A DNA stretch of 64,000 nucleotides, taken from positions 2,499,970 through 2,563,969 of the forward strand of contig NZ_CP087263.1 of assembly GCF_020923435.1 (NCBI RefSeq), given 5' to 3'. The notes beneath the pieces were generated by a model. It was given only the letters and a program-made list of their open reading frames with translations, was not told where the DNA came from and searched no databases. Of this stretch, positions 1 through 9,282 are shown one piece after another. Positions within the stretch are counted from its first letter, which is position 1. The number at the start of each line of letters is the position of its first letter. Source of the DNA: Brevibacillus humidisoli. GTDB lineage: Bacteria; Bacillota; Bacilli; Brevibacillales; Brevibacillaceae. The translations under genes and the position numbers were made by a program.

Positions 1-269
1 TTATGGACACTTACTTTTCCGGTTGATTGCTGTTCCATGCTGACCATGCCCTCGGCGTAAAACGATGGATCTGTCGAGTTCTTCACTTTGCAGCGGATAC
101 CCTTGGCTTGTAAATAGGTAAATCGTGAGTGGGCTCTTTGCAGATGGCCTTCATATACCACGACCCACTTTCGATGCGCGAGATAACAACTCGCCATAAC
201 AGCTAAAAGCAGCAGCGCTCCAAGAATGTATACGATGATCCAACACTCCCTTGTTGAAGTTGTCTGCAC
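1..269 (-). CDS. Small single-pass membrane protein, C-terminus cut by window edge
   Basis: The minus strand is open from a GTG at 269 to the left edge, giving about 89 residues. The first ~10 residues are polar, then comes one hydrophobic segment (about residues 11-30), then a charged domain containing WVVVYEGHLQRAH and YLQAKGIRCKV. I recall similar short membrane-anchored proteins of unknown function in Bacillales, but do not recognise a named family. The GTG is the only usable start in frame; its best ribosome binding site, GAGGGAG, lies a rather long 12 bases upstream inside a hairpin arm, so the start is uncertain. The stop lies outside the window. It follows leuS on the same strand, separated by about 160 bases of inverted repeats. 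Confidence 0.5.
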   Translation of the reverse strand, partial: MQTTSTRECWIIVYILGALLLLAVMASCYLAHRKWVVVYEGHLQRAHSRFTYLQAKGIRCKVKNSTDPSFYAEGMVSMEQQSTGKVSVH

Positions 270-280
270 ACTGACATAAC

Positions 281-320
281 AAACTCCCTCTGCACTTCAC
301 AATCGGTAGCGAGGGAGTTT
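281..320 (-). terminator. Hairpin between leuS and the next gene, possible terminator
   Basis: Ten-base perfect inverted repeat: aaactccctc at 281-290 and gagggagttt at 311-320, with a 20-base loop. On the minus strand the second arm runs into TTTGTT, a weak U tract, so it may end leuS transcription. The same arm carries GAGGGAG, the only ribosome binding site for the downstream GTG start, so it could instead mask that site. Three further dyads lie upstream: gagacac/gtgtctc (332-338/354-360), accactagtggt (391-402) and ttgtcagtt/aactgacaa (380-388/434-442). Confidence 0.4.
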
Positions 321-431
321 GTCTGCATTCTGAGACACTTCACGAATAGCATCGTGTCTCGTGTTGAGAGTCTCTTAGTTTGTCAGTTCTACCACTAGTG
401 GTGGCTCGTAGTGATGGCTCGGTCCACAAAG

Positions 432-2903
432 TTAACTGACAACCAGATTAACCAGCTTGCCTGGCACGGCAATTACTTTGCGAACAGTTTTGTCTTGAAC
501 GAGTGCTTGTGTCTTCTCATGATTGGCGACCAGTCCTTCCAACTCTTCCTTGGACAGTCCATTTGGTACGACTAGTTTGTCTCGAACCTTGCCGTTGATC
601 TGGATGACGATCTCCACTTCATCCAGCACCAGTGCCTCCGGATCGTATTCGGGCCAGCGCTGCTCGTGCACACTGTCTGCTTTGCCGATCAACTGCCACA
701 TTTCCTCGGCGATATGCGGTGCAATCGGTGCCAACAGAACCAGCAGGTGCTCGATCGCAAAGGCCAACGTGCCGCGATCAGCCTCTTGCGGGTATGCGTA
801 CAGCTTGTTGACCAGTTCCATGATCGTGCTGATTGCGGTGTTAAACGTATAGCGTTCACCAATATCTTCGCTTACCTTTTTAATGGCGAAGTGCGTCATC
901 CGGTAAAGTTCTTTGGCAGCCCCATCTGCAGGCTGCAGTTTCGGAACATTCCCTGCAAACAGGGATGCGTGGCTTTCCACCAGACGCCAGACGCGGTGCA
1001 GGAAGCGATAGCTGCCTTCTACCCCGGTATCCGTCCAGTCCAGATCGCGCTCCGGCGGGGCGGCAAACAGGATGAACAGGCGAACCGTGTCGGCCCCGTA
1101 CTTCTCGATCATCTCGTCCGGACTGACCACATTGCCTTTTGACTTGGACATTTTTGCCCCGTCTTTCAGTACCATTCCCTGTGTCAACAGACTGCGGAAC
1201 GGTTCCTCGTAGGAGAGCATCCCTGCGTCATGCAGCACTTTTGTGAAAAAGCGGGAATACAACAGGTGCAGGATCGCGTGTTCCACACCGCCGATGTACT
1301 CATCTACCTGCAGCCATTTGTCTACCTTTTCCTTGGCAAATGGAAGCTGCTCGTTCTGCGGGTCCGTATAACGCAGATAGTACCAAGACGAATCGATAAA
1401 GGTATCCATCGTGTCCGTCTCCCGCCGGGCCTTACCGCCGCAGTTGGGGCAGGTCGTGTTGACAAAGGAGTCGGACGAGGTGAGCGGATTGCGCTTGCCA
1501 TCGATCACGACATCCTCTGGCAGCAGAACCGGCAGATCTTCTTTGGGGACAGGCACGACTCCACAGTCGTCGCAGTAGATCATCGGGATCGGAGCCCCCC
1601 AGTAGCGCTGACGAGAGACCAGCCAGTCACGCAAACGGTAAGAGACGGCTGGACCGCCTTGCCCGTTTTGCTGCAGATGATCGGCAATCGCTTGGATCGC
1701 TTCCCGGTTTGGCAGGCCGTCAAAACTGCCGGAGTGAATCAGCGTTCCCTCTCCGGTGTATGCAGCATCAATACCGATCTCCTCTACAAGGATGGACTCA
1801 TCGTACGGGTTGATCACCGCCTGGATCGGCAAACCGTACTTCTTGGCGAAGCTGAAATCGCGCTCGTCGTGAGCAGGTACACCCATAACCGCCCCTGTTC
1901 CGTAATCGAGCAGGACATAGTTGGCCACCCAGATCGGGATCTCTGCTCCTGTCAGCGGGTGTTTGGCGTAAGAACCGGTAAAGTATCCTACCTTCTCCAC
2001 GTCAGCTGAGGTTCGCACAATATCGCTTTCCTTCTTCATCTGTTCGATGAAACCGCTAACCTCGGCCTCTTGCGGTTTTCCGGCAATCAAACGGGGCACC
2101 AGCGGATGCTCCGGCGCCAGCACCATATACGTAACGCCGTACAAGGTGTCTGGACGGGTGGTAAAGACGGTGATCGATTCGTCAGTCAACTGCGGCAGCG
2201 TAAACGTGACATTGGCTCCCTCGCTTTTGCCAATCCAGTTGCGCTGCATCGTCCGCACTTTTTCCGGCCATCCGGACAGATCATCCAGATCGGCAAGCAA
2301 TCGCTCCGCATAATCGGTAATGCGGAAAAACCACTGTTCCAGATCTTTTTTCGTCACTTCTGAATCACAGCGCCAGCAGAGTCCGTCAATCACCTGTTCA
2401 TTGGCAAGTACGGTCGAACACTCCGGGCACCAGTTGACGGAGGCTTTTTTGCGGTAGGCCAGGCCGCGCTCATAAAAGGTGAGAAACAGCCATTGGGTCC
2501 ACTTGTAGTAGTCCGGAGAGCAGGTAGTCACTTCCCGCGACCAGTCGATGCTGATGCCAACCCGCTCCAACTGTGCTTTCATATAGGAAATATTCTCGTA
2601 TGTCCATTTGGATGGTGCTGCGCCAAACTTGACCGCCGCATTTTCAGCCGGCAGTCCAAAAGCGTCCCAGCCCATCGGATGAAGGACTTGGTGTCCGCTC
2701 ATGCGTTTGAACCGGGCGATGATATCGCCGATCGAATAGACCCGCATATGTCCCATATGCAGACGTCCAGAGGGATAAGGAAACTGCTCCAGGCAGTAAA
2801 ATTTCGGTTTTCCAGCTTCCTCGCTGGTTCTGTGCTGATGCCCTTCTTTCCACCGCTGCTGCCACTTTTGTTCGATCTGAGCAGGATCGTATTGTCTAGC
2901 CAT
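432..2903 (-). CDS. leuS: Leucyl-tRNA synthetase
   Basis: Class I aminoacyl-tRNA synthetase that charges tRNA(Leu) in the cytosol. The 823 residues match the bacterial family length. Visible motifs are the HIGH variant HMGH at residues 49-52 and KMSKS in [10 protein letters not shown] near residue 580. A cysteine pair set (WCPEC and CWRC, about residues 157-180) forms the zinc-binding insert, and the editing domain carries [10 protein letters not shown] chose ATG at 2903 because a perfect GAGGAGG sits 7 bases upstream; the longer open frame to 3038 only reads through the leader RNA. The gene is preceded by a T-box leader with its own promoter, so it is uncoupled from the yqe operon just upstream and should be induced by uncharged tRNA(Leu). 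Confidence 0.98.
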   Translation of the reverse strand: MARQYDPAQIEQKWQQRWKEGHQHRTSEEAGKPKFYCLEQFPYPSGRLHMGHMRVYSIGDIIARFKRMSGHQVLHPMGWDAFGLPAENAAVKFGAAPSKWTYENISYMKAQLERVGISIDWSREVTTCSPDYYKWTQWLFLTFYERGLAYRKKASVNWCPECSTVLANEQVIDGLCWRCDSEVTKKDLEQWFFRITDYAERLLADLDDLSGWPEKVRTMQRNWIGKSEGANVTFTLPQLTDESITVFTTRPDTLYGVTYMVLAPEHPLVPRLIAGKPQEAEVSGFIEQMKKESDIVRTSADVEKVGYFTGSYAKHPLTGAEIPIWVANYVLLDYGTGAVMGVPAHDERDFSFAKKYGLPIQAVINPYDESILVEEIGIDAAYTGEGTLIHSGSFDGLPNREAIQAIADHLQQNGQGGPAVSYRLRDWLVSRQRYWGAPIPMIYCDDCGVVPVPKEDLPVLLPEDVVIDGKRNPLTSSDSFVNTTCPNCGGKARRETDTMDTFIDSSWYYLRYTDPQNEQLPFAKEKVDKWLQVDEYIGGVEHAILHLLYSRFFTKVLHDAGMLSYEEPFRSLLTQGMVLKDGAKMSKSKGNVVSPDEMIEKYGADTVRLFILFAAPPERDLDWTDTGVEGSYRFLHRVWRLVESHASLFAGNVPKLQPADGAAKELYRMTHFAIKKVSEDIGERYTFNTAISTIMELVNKLYAYPQEADRGTLAFAIEHLLVLLAPIAPHIAEEMWQLIGKADSVHEQRWPEYDPEALVLDEVEIVIQINGKVRDKLVVPNGLSKEELEGLVANHEKTQALVQDKTVRKVIAVPGKLVNLVVS

Positions 2904-2917
2904 CTGTTTGCCTCCTC

Positions 2918-3297
2918 TAATACGATATAAGAAAAACCTCCCATCGCCAACAGCAGAAGCTGTCAGGGACGAGAGGTCTGTTTCCCGTGGTACCACCCTT
3001 TTTGACAGATCCGAACCGGGCCGGATCTGCCCACTCAAGCTTCCGTAACGTGGAAGAGCCGCTCCGTCCTACACAGCCATCGCGGGCACCAGTACCGGTT
3101 TGCTTCATCGTCTAAGCCCTAACCTGACAGATCCACTCCGCTGATCAGGTGCTGTGGACAAAACCGCTTTGGCCTTCGGGGGAGAGCTTGGAGGACAGTT
3201 CGGAAAGCGATCGGGTTGACTTGCACCAACCGTCAACTCTCTATTCACTAACCGTCTTTCGTACTACTCCTCGTCATCGCCAAACCTATGTCTGATT
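2918..3297 (-). promoter_or_regulatory. T-box leader RNA of leuS
   Basis: A leader of about 380 bases lies between the promoter and leuS. It contains the hallmark T-box sequence GGGTGGTACCACGGG (complement of 2984-2998), which pairs with the uncharged tRNA 3' end. A terminator follows: a long GC-rich stem between about 2977 and 2935 ending in GGGAGGTTTTTC. Upstream sequence with GGTTGGTGCAAG and a possible CTC leucine specifier in CTGTCCTCCAAG fits stem I, but I did not fold it, so the specifier is tentative. High uncharged tRNA(Leu) should favour the antiterminator and leuS expression. Confidence 0.92.
2931..2977 (-). terminator. Attenuator terminator of the leuS T-box
   Basis: On the minus strand ACCTCTCG...CAGC pairs with GCTG...GGGAGGT and is followed by TTTTTC, ending 28 bases before the leuS start. 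Its 5' arm begins immediately after the conserved T-box sequence, the usual arrangement for terminator/antiterminator competition. Confidence 0.85.
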
Positions 3298-3303
3298 ACC
3301 ACG

Positions 3304-3333
3304 ATTATAGTCAATCTTCGACACTGATGTCAA
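3304..3333 (-). promoter_or_regulatory. Sigma-A promoter of leuS
   Basis: TTGACA (complement of 3328-3333) and TATAAT (complement of 3304-3309) are both perfect, separated by 18 bases. Transcription should start near 3297. The -35 box and spacer lie inside the last codons of yqeM, so leuS has an independent promoter embedded in the upstream gene. Confidence 0.85.
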
Positions 3334-4081
3334 CGCGCGGTTTGCGCGCAGCATAAAACAGGCGTTCGCTCTGCTCGTGAGGCGGTTCCTGCCTGAAGTC
3401 AGCCGTTACCGCAATCTGCTCAAAACCGGCCTCCCTCAGCCATTTGAACATCGAGAGCGGCTGGTAAGCCCGCTGGGCGTGAACCTCCTCCATCCGGCGA
3501 TACAAGCCATCCTGTTGGCGTAGGAAAAAACATAACTGATGCTCCACCTCGAGGCGGATCGGATCACTGACACACTGCCAGATGTAGTTGATTTCCTCAT
3601 CAAGCAGTGTGAACGTATTTTCCCCAAAACCATGCAGGATTTTGTAAGGGCTATGCACGTCAAACAAAAACTGGCCGCCAGGATGCAGGTGGGCGTATAC
3701 ACGACGGAACGTCTCCTGCACGTCGTCTTCCTCCAGCAGGTAGCTGAGTGAGTCGCAGAACGAGATGACCACATCAACCGGTGAGAGGGACAGCTGACGC
3801 ATGTCCTGCTCAACCCAGGCTACTTCTACCCTGGCCTGTCTCATCTTTTCACTGGCGATCGCCAGCATCTCGGAGGATGCGTCGACGCCGATCACCCGGT
3901 GTCCCCTCTTGGCGAGCGGAATGGCGATGCTTCCTGTCCCGCAGCCAAGGTCGATGATCGATAGCGAAGAGGGAAAGGATGGGTCCGACGCCAATTCCAC
4001 TTCCAGCCAGCGCACCCAGGCGTCGTATGGGGCATCCTCCATCAGCTTATCGTATACGGAGGCCAGATGATGGTATGCCAT
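3311..4081 (-). CDS. yqeM: SAM-dependent methyltransferase YqeM
   Basis: A class I SAM-dependent methyltransferase of 256 residues, cytosolic, substrate unknown. The SAM-binding glycine motif DLGCGTG is at residues 44-50, followed by GVDASSEML (acidic loop) and ISFCDSLSYL. Start chosen at ATG 4081 (MAYHHLASVYDKLM), as in known YqeM proteins; the ribosome binding site is weak and translation is probably coupled to rsfS, whose stop lies 4 bases upstream. It is the last gene of the yqeG operon; the leuS promoter overlaps its 3' end. Confidence 0.9.
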   Translation of the reverse strand: MAYHHLASVYDKLMEDAPYDAWVRWLEVELASDPSFPSSLSIIDLGCGTGSIAIPLAKRGHRVIGVDASSEMLAIASEKMRQARVEVAWVEQDMRQLSLSPVDVVISFCDSLSYLLEEDDVQETFRRVYAHLHPGGQFLFDVHSPYKILHGFGENTFTLLDEEINYIWQCVSDPIRLEVEHQLCFFLRQQDGLYRRMEEVHAQRAYQPLSMFKWLREAGFEQIAVTADFRQEPPHEQSERLFYAARKPRVDISVED

Positions 4082-4085
4082 TCGC

Positions 4086-4436
4086 TTATACCTGTTCTTC
4101 AAACGTGACGCGGGGAGCGTCGCCCCACAGCCGTTCGATATTGTAGAATTCCCGCTCTTCCCGATGAAAAACATGGACGACCACGTCACCAATGTCGATC
4201 AGCACCCATTTGCCTTCGTCCGCTCCCTCAATGCCGCGCACGTTATACCCCTGTTCGTGCGCCTTGTCGCGGATTTCGCTTACAATCGCCTGTACCTGCC
4301 GTTCATTGTTACCGTGACAGACAATAAAATACTCGGCAATAACGGACAGATTACTGATATCGATCACGACGACGTTTTCCGCCTTCTTCTCTTCTGCTGC
4401 CTTTACCACCAGACGAGCCAACTCTTCAACTGCCAT
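4086..4436 (-). CDS. rsfS: Ribosomal silencing factor RsfS (YqeL)
   Basis: 116-residue member of the RsfS/Iojap family, which binds ribosomal protein L14 on the large subunit and blocks subunit joining when nutrients are short. Family landmarks are VVVIDISNLS and YFIVCHGNNERQVQAI near the N-terminus and WVLIDIGDVVVHVF near residue 90. The ATG at 4436 has GAGGAGG 6-7 bases upstream; a GTG two codons earlier is too close to that site. It lies in the usual yqeK-rsfS-yqeM order. Confidence 0.95.
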   Translation of the reverse strand: MAVEELARLVVKAAEEKKAENVVVIDISNLSVIAEYFIVCHGNNERQVQAIVSEIRDKAHEQGYNVRGIEGADEGKWVLIDIGDVVVHVFHREEREFYNIERLWGDAPRVTFEEQV

Positions 4437-4451
4437 GAACACCCTCCTCGG

Positions 4452-5018
4452 TTACACGACTAGATCGTTATAGGCCAACAAGGTGAGTGGATACACCTGT
4501 TTGTTTCGTTCAATCAAATCCTGAATCGTACCGCCCAAGGCAAATGCCAAGGCATGGTCCAGATCCTCCTGGGCCCGCTGTCGGATCTCATCCACACCGG
4601 GAAAAGAACGATTCGGCTCGATGTAATCGGCCAGACAAACCACTTTTTCCAACAGCGACATGCCTACCCTGCCGGTCGTGTGGTAACGAACAGCTTGCAG
4701 CACATCCGGGTCGGTGATCTCCAGTTCTCTCTGGATCACAATGGCCCCGACAAAGGCATGCCACAGATTTTTGTCTCCATTCAGCACTTCTTGTGGCAGA
4801 TCGTAGCGAACGACGTGCTCACGCAAGCGATCGGTCGGCCAGCATTTACAGTAGTCATGGACGTAACCGGCCAGTTCTGCCTTGTCTGGATCTGCACCGT
4901 ACCGCTCCGCCAGCTGCCGGGCCGACTCGGCAACTCCCAGTGAATGTCGGTACCGCTTCTCGTTCATCTGCAATCGCACTTGATGAAGCAGTTTATCCCG
5001 GTCATAACGTAGCCCCAT
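4452..5018 (-). CDS. yqeK: HD-domain Ap4A hydrolase YqeK
   Basis: 188-residue HD-superfamily phosphohydrolase; the YqeK family hydrolyses diadenosine tetraphosphate symmetrically to ADP. Metal ligands visible are His25 in RHSLGVAES, the His54-Asp55 pair in VHDYCK, His87 in LWHAFVG, His113 in YHTTGR and Asp131 in LADYIEPNR. The start overlaps the nadD stop by 17 bases, pointing to translational coupling. Its neighbour NadD makes NAD precursors, a pairing kept across Firmicutes. Confidence 0.93.
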   Translation of the reverse strand: MGLRYDRDKLLHQVRLQMNEKRYRHSLGVAESARQLAERYGADPDKAELAGYVHDYCKCWPTDRLREHVVRYDLPQEVLNGDKNLWHAFVGAIVIQRELEITDPDVLQAVRYHTTGRVGMSLLEKVVCLADYIEPNRSFPGVDEIRQRAQEDLDHALAFALGGTIQDLIERNKQVYPLTLLAYNDLVV

Positions 5019-5598
5019 ACAACCGATTCTCCTTTATATAGCGTTCCACCGCTTCAGGTACGAGATAACGAATCGTGCTGCCTGCTTTCACTTTGTTGCG
5101 AATCATCGTTGACGACACGTCCCATAGCGGCATTTCAACAAACGTAACATAGGAAGCAAGGCTCTGTCTATCGTATGTGCTGCCTGGTCGATGCAGCCCG
5201 ATGAAGCGAACAAGCTGCACCAGTTCGCTGAAACGATGCCATTGCGGCAGGATGCTGACCATGTCTCCACCGATAATGAACGAAAAACGTGTGTCAGGGT
5301 ATTCCCGAGTCAGCTGGCGCATCGTATCAACCGTATACGATGGACCGGAACGATCCAACTCGATCCGGTTGACCTGAAAAGCGGGATGGTCGGCGGTAGC
5401 AAGCTCCACCATGCGGAGTCGATGATGGGCTGCCGTTATCTCCTCTCCTGGCTTGTGCGGCGGGATATGGGTAGGTAGAAACCAGATCTCGTCCAAAGCG
5501 GCCTGCTCGCGTGCCTGTTCGGCCGCCAGCAGGTGTCCGCAGTGAATCGGATCAAACGTACCGCCCATGATGCCGATTTGTCTCTGTCGCATCATCAT
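5002..5598 (-). CDS. nadD: Nicotinate-nucleotide adenylyltransferase
   Basis: Converts nicotinate mononucleotide and ATP to deamido-NAD in NAD biosynthesis. The nucleotidyltransferase motif GGTFDPIHCGH is at residues 12-22 and the C-terminal SSTMIR motif (here VSSTMIRNKV) near residue 160. There are three consecutive ATG codons; with the GAGGG site at about 5600 the third (5592) is the best spaced, so the protein may be two residues shorter. It begins 3 bases after yhbY and overlaps yqeK. Confidence 0.95.
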   Translation of the reverse strand: MMMRQRQIGIMGGTFDPIHCGHLLAAEQAREQAALDEIWFLPTHIPPHKPGEEITAAHHRLRMVELATADHPAFQVNRIELDRSGPSYTVDTMRQLTREYPDTRFSFIIGGDMVSILPQWHRFSELVQLVRFIGLHRPGSTYDRQSLASYVTFVEMPLWDVSSTMIRNKVKAGSTIRYLVPEAVERYIKENRLYGATL

Positions 5599-5601
5599 CC
5601 C

Positions 5602-5892
5602 TCAAGGCAAAACGATCGTCTTCTGCTCTTTTGATTCTTTGTACAAAACAACGGTGTGTCCAATCAGCTGAACCAGTTCCGCACCTGCTCCAGCGGCCAG
5701 TTCTTCCGCCACTTCCCGTTTGTCATCCAGGTTGTTTTGCAGGATGGAGATTTTGATCAACTCCCGTGCTTCCAGCGCCTCTGCGATCTGCTTGATCATG
5801 TTTTGGTTCACCCCGCCTTTGCCCACCTGAAAGATGGGCGTGAGATGATGAGCCATGGAACGGAGATAGCGCTTCTGCTTACCGGTCAACAT
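5602..5892 (-). CDS. yhbY: RNA-binding protein YhbY (YqeI), CRM domain
   Basis: 96-residue single-domain CRM protein associated with ribosome assembly. The conserved signature is FQVGKGGVNQNMI near residue 25, followed by the helical segment and LVQLIGHTVVLYK. Start at ATG 5892 with AAGGAGG well placed upstream; the open frame continues to 5946 but without a good start. Its ATG lies a single base after the aroE stop, so the two are tightly coupled. Confidence 0.93.
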   Translation of the reverse strand: MLTGKQKRYLRSMAHHLTPIFQVGKGGVNQNMIKQIAEALEARELIKISILQNNLDDKREVAEELAAGAGAELVQLIGHTVVLYKESKEQKTIVLP

Positions 5893-5893
5893 A

Positions 5894-6748
5894 TCAGTTT
5901 CCTCCTTGCTGAAGATGGTGTAGCACGGTTTGCCGCATGAGATCAACCGGTGCCTCTATTCCTGTCCACAATTCAAAGGCTAGCGCTCCCTGATTGATAA
6001 ACATGCCAACTCCGGAGTGTGCTTTCGCTCCTGCCCGTTCGGCTTCCGCCAGCAGTTGGGTCTGCAGCGGATTGTAGATCAAATCGCTGACGATCAGGCC
6101 GCTGTGCAGCCACTCTGCAGGTATCGGCATCTCATCCGTATGCGGATACATCCCGATTGAGGTGGTGTTGATCAACAAACTGCCGCCCTCCACCGCCTGC
6201 TGATACTCTCTCTGTTCGACGACCCGTGCTTCTGTCATAAGCCGCAGTTGGCCGGCGAGCTGCTCTGCTTTCTCTCGAGATCGGTTGATGATGCGGATCT
6301 CTTGTACACCACTCTCGGCCAATGTACAGGCAACGGCTCGCGCTGCACCTCCGGCCCCGATCAACGTAACCGTCTGTTTGGCCAAGTCCACATTTGTCTC
6401 CTCGATCAGGGAGCGAACATAACCCAATCCGTCCGTATTGTAACCGATCAGACGGCCGTTCTCATTGACTACCGTGTTGACTGCGCCAATCCGTTTGGCC
6501 AGCGGATCGATCTCATCAAGCTGGGGCAGGATAGCCACCTTGTGCGGAATCGTTACGTTTACCCCTCGCAGGCCAAGAGCGCGGATTGCTTTTACCGCAT
6601 TCGGCAAATCGTGTGGAGACACGTCAAAAGCCGCATAGGCGTAGTCAAGATTTTTGCTGGTGAAAGCTGTATTATGCATCAGTGGTGATTGTGAGTGGTG
6701 TACTGGATGCCCCAACAGGCCGACCAGAGTCGTTTTGCTCGTAATCAT
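5894..6748 (-). CDS. aroE: Shikimate dehydrogenase
   Basis: NADPH-dependent reduction of 3-dehydroshikimate in the aromatic amino acid pathway. 284 residues. The shikimate-binding SQSPLMHN lies at residues 19-26, the catalytic lysine is Lys70 in NVTIPHK, the partner aspartate is Asp106 in NTDGLGY, and the NADP loop [10 protein letters not shown] is at 131-140 with NRSREKA following. Start ATG 6748 has GAGGAGG upstream. Its position between yqeH and yhbY is typical for Bacillales. Confidence 0.96.
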   Translation of the reverse strand: MITSKTTLVGLLGHPVHHSQSPLMHNTAFTSKNLDYAYAAFDVSPHDLPNAVKAIRALGLRGVNVTIPHKVAILPQLDEIDPLAKRIGAVNTVVNENGRLIGYNTDGLGYVRSLIEETNVDLAKQTVTLIGAGGAARAVACTLAESGVQEIRIINRSREKAEQLAGQLRLMTEARVVEQREYQQAVEGGSLLINTTSIGMYPHTDEMPIPAEWLHSGLIVSDLIYNPLQTQLLAEAERAGAKAHSGVGMFINQGALAFELWTGIEAPVDLMRQTVLHHLQQGGN

Positions 6749-6818
6749 CGGCTCCTCCTCTCTTCCTCTAACCCACGAAAACCCCTTCACAGATGCGAAG
6801 GGGACAGTGAAGCTGCGG

Positions 6819-7949
6819 CTAAATCAACGCTTTGCGGATACCTACATGAACCCCTCTAGGCACATGCACTTCCAGATAGGCCGCCTCTTTCCCCGTCAAC
6901 GAGATCCAACCCAGTCCAGAAATCACAATGTCACGGGGCTCACCTGCCTCCACCTTCAGCGCATGCCGGGAAAAAGGAGGCAGATCGCTTCTGGCATCAC
7001 CGCTCGGCGGCGCCAGAAGCTCGCCATGATGTTTGGCCATCAGTTGATCGGCGTTTGCCAACTTGGTTCGATGGATCTTCAGCCGATTGGACACGTAGAC
7101 GATAAACGGCTGATGGTCGCCACGAACATAATCAATCCGCGCCAATCCGCCTAGAAACAATGTTTGTCCGTCGTTTAGCTGGTAGACTTTCGGGTTTACC
7201 CGGGCACTGGGCGTGATCAGTCGTAGATCACCTGGGGTGAGCATGTGGCCGATCTGATCCCGGTTGATGATGCCCGGTGTATCAACCAACACTCGTCCAT
7301 CCTCTAGGGGGATCTCAATCTTGTCCAGCGTCGTACCGGGAAACGGCGATGTCGTAATATCCAGCTCCGAAGCTCCGTAGTCGTGTATAATCCGGTTGAT
7401 CAGCGTCGATTTGCCGACATTGGTTACTCCGACAATGTAGACGTCCCGAAGACCGCGCAACTCGCCCATCCGGATCAGCAGCTCGTCAATCCCAATCCCT
7501 TTTTCCGCACTGACCAACAGAGCGTCAGCCGGCCGCAATCCTCGCTCTTTGGCTTCGTGCTGAAGCCAGTTGCGCACACGGTTCAGATTGATGTTTCGCG
7601 GCAGCAGATCCACCTTGTTTCCTACCAGCAGGATCGGGTTGGAACCGACGAAACGAGGCAGTCCTCGCAGCCAGGAGCCCTGAAAATCAAAGATGTCGAC
7701 AACCATCACAACCAGGCTATCTGTCGCTCCGATTCCATTGAGAATCCGCAAAAAGTCGTCGTCATCCATGCTGACCGGGGCCACTTCGTTGTAATGTTTA
7801 ATGCGAAAGCATCGTTGGCAGATAATCGGATCCCGCTCCAAGGCTGACCGGGGAACATAGCCGGGCTTTCCTTTATCTTCCGTTTGGATCTGTACTCCGC
7901 AGCCGACACACTGTCTGTCTGTCGACTCGGCTACGACTTGTTCTTCCAC
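6819..7949 (-). CDS. yqeH: Ribosome biogenesis GTPase YqeH
   Basis: Circularly permuted GTPase needed for 30S subunit assembly. 376 residues. An N-terminal zinc finger (Cys14, Cys17, Cys44, Cys47: CVGCG and CQRC) is followed by the permuted G motifs in order G4 NKVD, G5 SAEKG, G1 [10 protein letters not shown]3 DTPG. I chose GTG at 7949: an AGGAAAGGG site lies about 8 bases upstream and the protein then aligns with the family start. It overlaps the end of yqeG by 19 bases. Confidence 0.93.
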   Translation of the reverse strand: MEEQVVAESTDRQCVGCGVQIQTEDKGKPGYVPRSALERDPIICQRCFRIKHYNEVAPVSMDDDDFLRILNGIGATDSLVVMVVDIFDFQGSWLRGLPRFVGSNPILLVGNKVDLLPRNINLNRVRNWLQHEAKERGLRPADALLVSAEKGIGIDELLIRMGELRGLRDVYIVGVTNVGKSTLINRIIHDYGASELDITTSPFPGTTLDKIEIPLEDGRVLVDTPGIINRDQIGHMLTPGDLRLITPSARVNPKVYQLNDGQTLFLGGLARIDYVRGDHQPFIVYVSNRLKIHRTKLANADQLMAKHHGELLAPPSGDARSDLPPFSRHALKVEAGEPRDIVISGLGWISLTGKEAAYLEVHVPRGVHVGIRKALI

Positions 7950-8455
7950 GAAATCATCCCTTTCCTGCGCATCCAGTACAGTGCTACCCGCTCCAGCCAG
8001 CGGTTGAAACGAGTCCAAAATCCGTCCGTGTCCGTCACCGGTACGACCAGGATTGTATAGAAACCGAGCAGGTTGCCCCCCAACACATCTGTAAACAATT
8101 GGTCTCCGATTACAACGGTCTCTTCGATCCGCACATTCATCTTCTCTACAGCGCGGATGAAAGCCTGACTCGTCGGTTTGCGGGCCGCCCAGATAAAGTT
8201 GACACCGAGCGGCTGGCAGAACGTAAGTACCCGTTCTTGCTTATTATTGGATACGACGGTCACTTGAATGCCGGCTTGACGCATCTCGGCGAACCATCGT
8301 TCCACTTCCGGGGTCGCCAGCGGGCGATCCCACTCCACCAGCGTGTTGTCCAAGTCGGTAATGATCGCTCGGATCTGCCGACTGCGCAGATCTTCCATGT
8401 TTATATCGTGAATGCTTTCTACAAACTCGTTCGGCATCAGTTTTCTGAGAAACAC
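7931..8455 (-). CDS. yqeG: HAD-family phosphatase YqeG
   Basis: HAD superfamily IIIA phosphatase of 174 residues. Motif I DLDNTL gives nucleophile Asp34 and Asp36; VSNNKQERV is motif II and VIGDQLFTDVLGG is motif III/IV. The physiological substrate in Firmicutes is not settled. Start GTG at 8455 is preferred from family alignment (MFLRKLMPNEF); an upstream ATG at 8482 lacks proper spacing to a ribosome binding site. First gene of the operon that runs to yqeM. Confidence 0.88.
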   Translation of the reverse strand: MFLRKLMPNEFVESIHDINMEDLRSRQIRAIITDLDNTLVEWDRPLATPEVERWFAEMRQAGIQVTVVSNNKQERVLTFCQPLGVNFIWAARKPTSQAFIRAVEKMNVRIEETVVIGDQLFTDVLGGNLLGFYTILVVPVTDTDGFWTRFNRWLERVALYWMRRKGMISWKNKS

Positions 8456-8560
8456 GAGACACCCCCGATTTTTCCCGCCCATCTCCGGGCAGCTTCAGCA
8501 CCGTCCAGCGAAGGGCCAAACGATGAGGAACCTCTCCAACAGCAGTAGATATCGGCACTT

Positions 8561-8590
8561 ACTATACCATATTCCTCCACTCTGTTGCAA
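8561..8590 (-). promoter_or_regulatory. Promoter of the yqeG-yqeM operon
   Basis: Minus-strand TTGCAA (8585-8590) and TATAGT (complement of 8561-8566) with an 18-base spacer fit a sigma-A promoter about 100 bases before yqeG. No operator is evident, as expected for housekeeping genes. Confidence 0.55.
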
Positions 8591-8616
8591 AACAAAATGG
8601 CGCCTGCTCAGCGCCA
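8590..8616 (-). terminator. Terminator of the dct operon overlapping the dctR stop codon
   Basis: On the minus strand TGGCGC (8616-8611) pairs with GCGCCA (8603-8598) around a 7-base loop that contains the dctR TGA stop, followed by TTTTGTTTT. The 5' arm encodes the final Trp-Arg of DctR. Confidence 0.75.
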
Positions 8617-9282
8617 ACGATAGCGATTCATCGGCCGTCCCACCGACCCGTACTGTACTTGCAGCTCTACTTCACCGCTGCGCACCAGATACTCCAGGTA
8701 ACGTCGGACAGTGACACGGGCCAAACCGGTCCCCTCCGCTACCTCCTCCGCCGATTCGGCACGCGCCCGCTCCCTCAGGTAGGCCGTAATCTGTTGCAGA
8801 GTCACTTCATTCAATCCCTTGGGCAGAGCCATCCCTGCTTCTGCCAGCACACTGCCGCTTCCCCTCAGATGATCGAGCTCATCCTGGTTAAACACTTCTG
8901 CCGCTCCCATCCGCATCTGCTGCAGCTTTACTTTTTCCAACGCTTCCTGAAAGCGCTCGAAACGAAACGGCTTGATCAGATAGTCGATCACTCCATAGCG
9001 AAATCCATCTTGGATGCGTTCGGCATCGCGGGCAGCTGTCAACATGACCACATCAGTCGGCAGTTCTTCCTGACGGATCTGTTTTAATACTTGGATGCCG
9101 TCCATATCTGGCAGAAAAATATCAAGCAGTACCAGCCGAGGGAGGAGCGAGCGGATTAATGACAGCCCGTCAAGGCCATTGGACGCTTCGCCGATCACCT
9201 GGAAACCGGGCAGGCGTTGGGCAAACTGTCTGTTTACCTCCAACACCATCGGGTCGTCTTCAATAATGACGATGGAGATCAA
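8608..9282 (-). CDS. dctR: Response regulator, CitB/DctR type
   Basis: Two-component response regulator of the CitT/DcuR class, 224 residues, expected to activate C4-dicarboxylate uptake. The receiver domain has acidic residues Asp9-Asp10, phospho-acceptor Asp54 in LLDIFLPDMDG and the conserved lysine in YLIKPF. The C-terminal half (about 140-215) has a helix-turn-helix with ARVTVRRYLEYLV. A TTG start at 9282 fits the GAGGAGGTGAGGAG site; GTG 9 bases earlier is too close. It overlaps dctS by 23 bases, so kinase and regulator are translated together. Confidence 0.88.
   Translation of the reverse strand: MISIVIIEDDPMVLEVNRQFAQRLPGFQVIGEASNGLDGLSLIRSLLPRLVLLDIFLPDMDGIQVLKQIRQEELPTDVVMLTAARDAERIQDGFRYGVIDYLIKPFRFERFQEALEKVKLQQMRMGAAEVFNQDELDHLRGSGSVLAEAGMALPKGLNEVTLQQITAYLRERARAESAEEVAEGTGLARVTVRRYLEYLVRSGEVELQVQYGSVGRPMNRYRWR

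Noticed and set aside
2904-3038. Extension of leuS by 45 residues into the leader
   Set aside because: The region is the T-box terminator and antiterminator; the ATG at 2903 has a perfect ribosome binding site.
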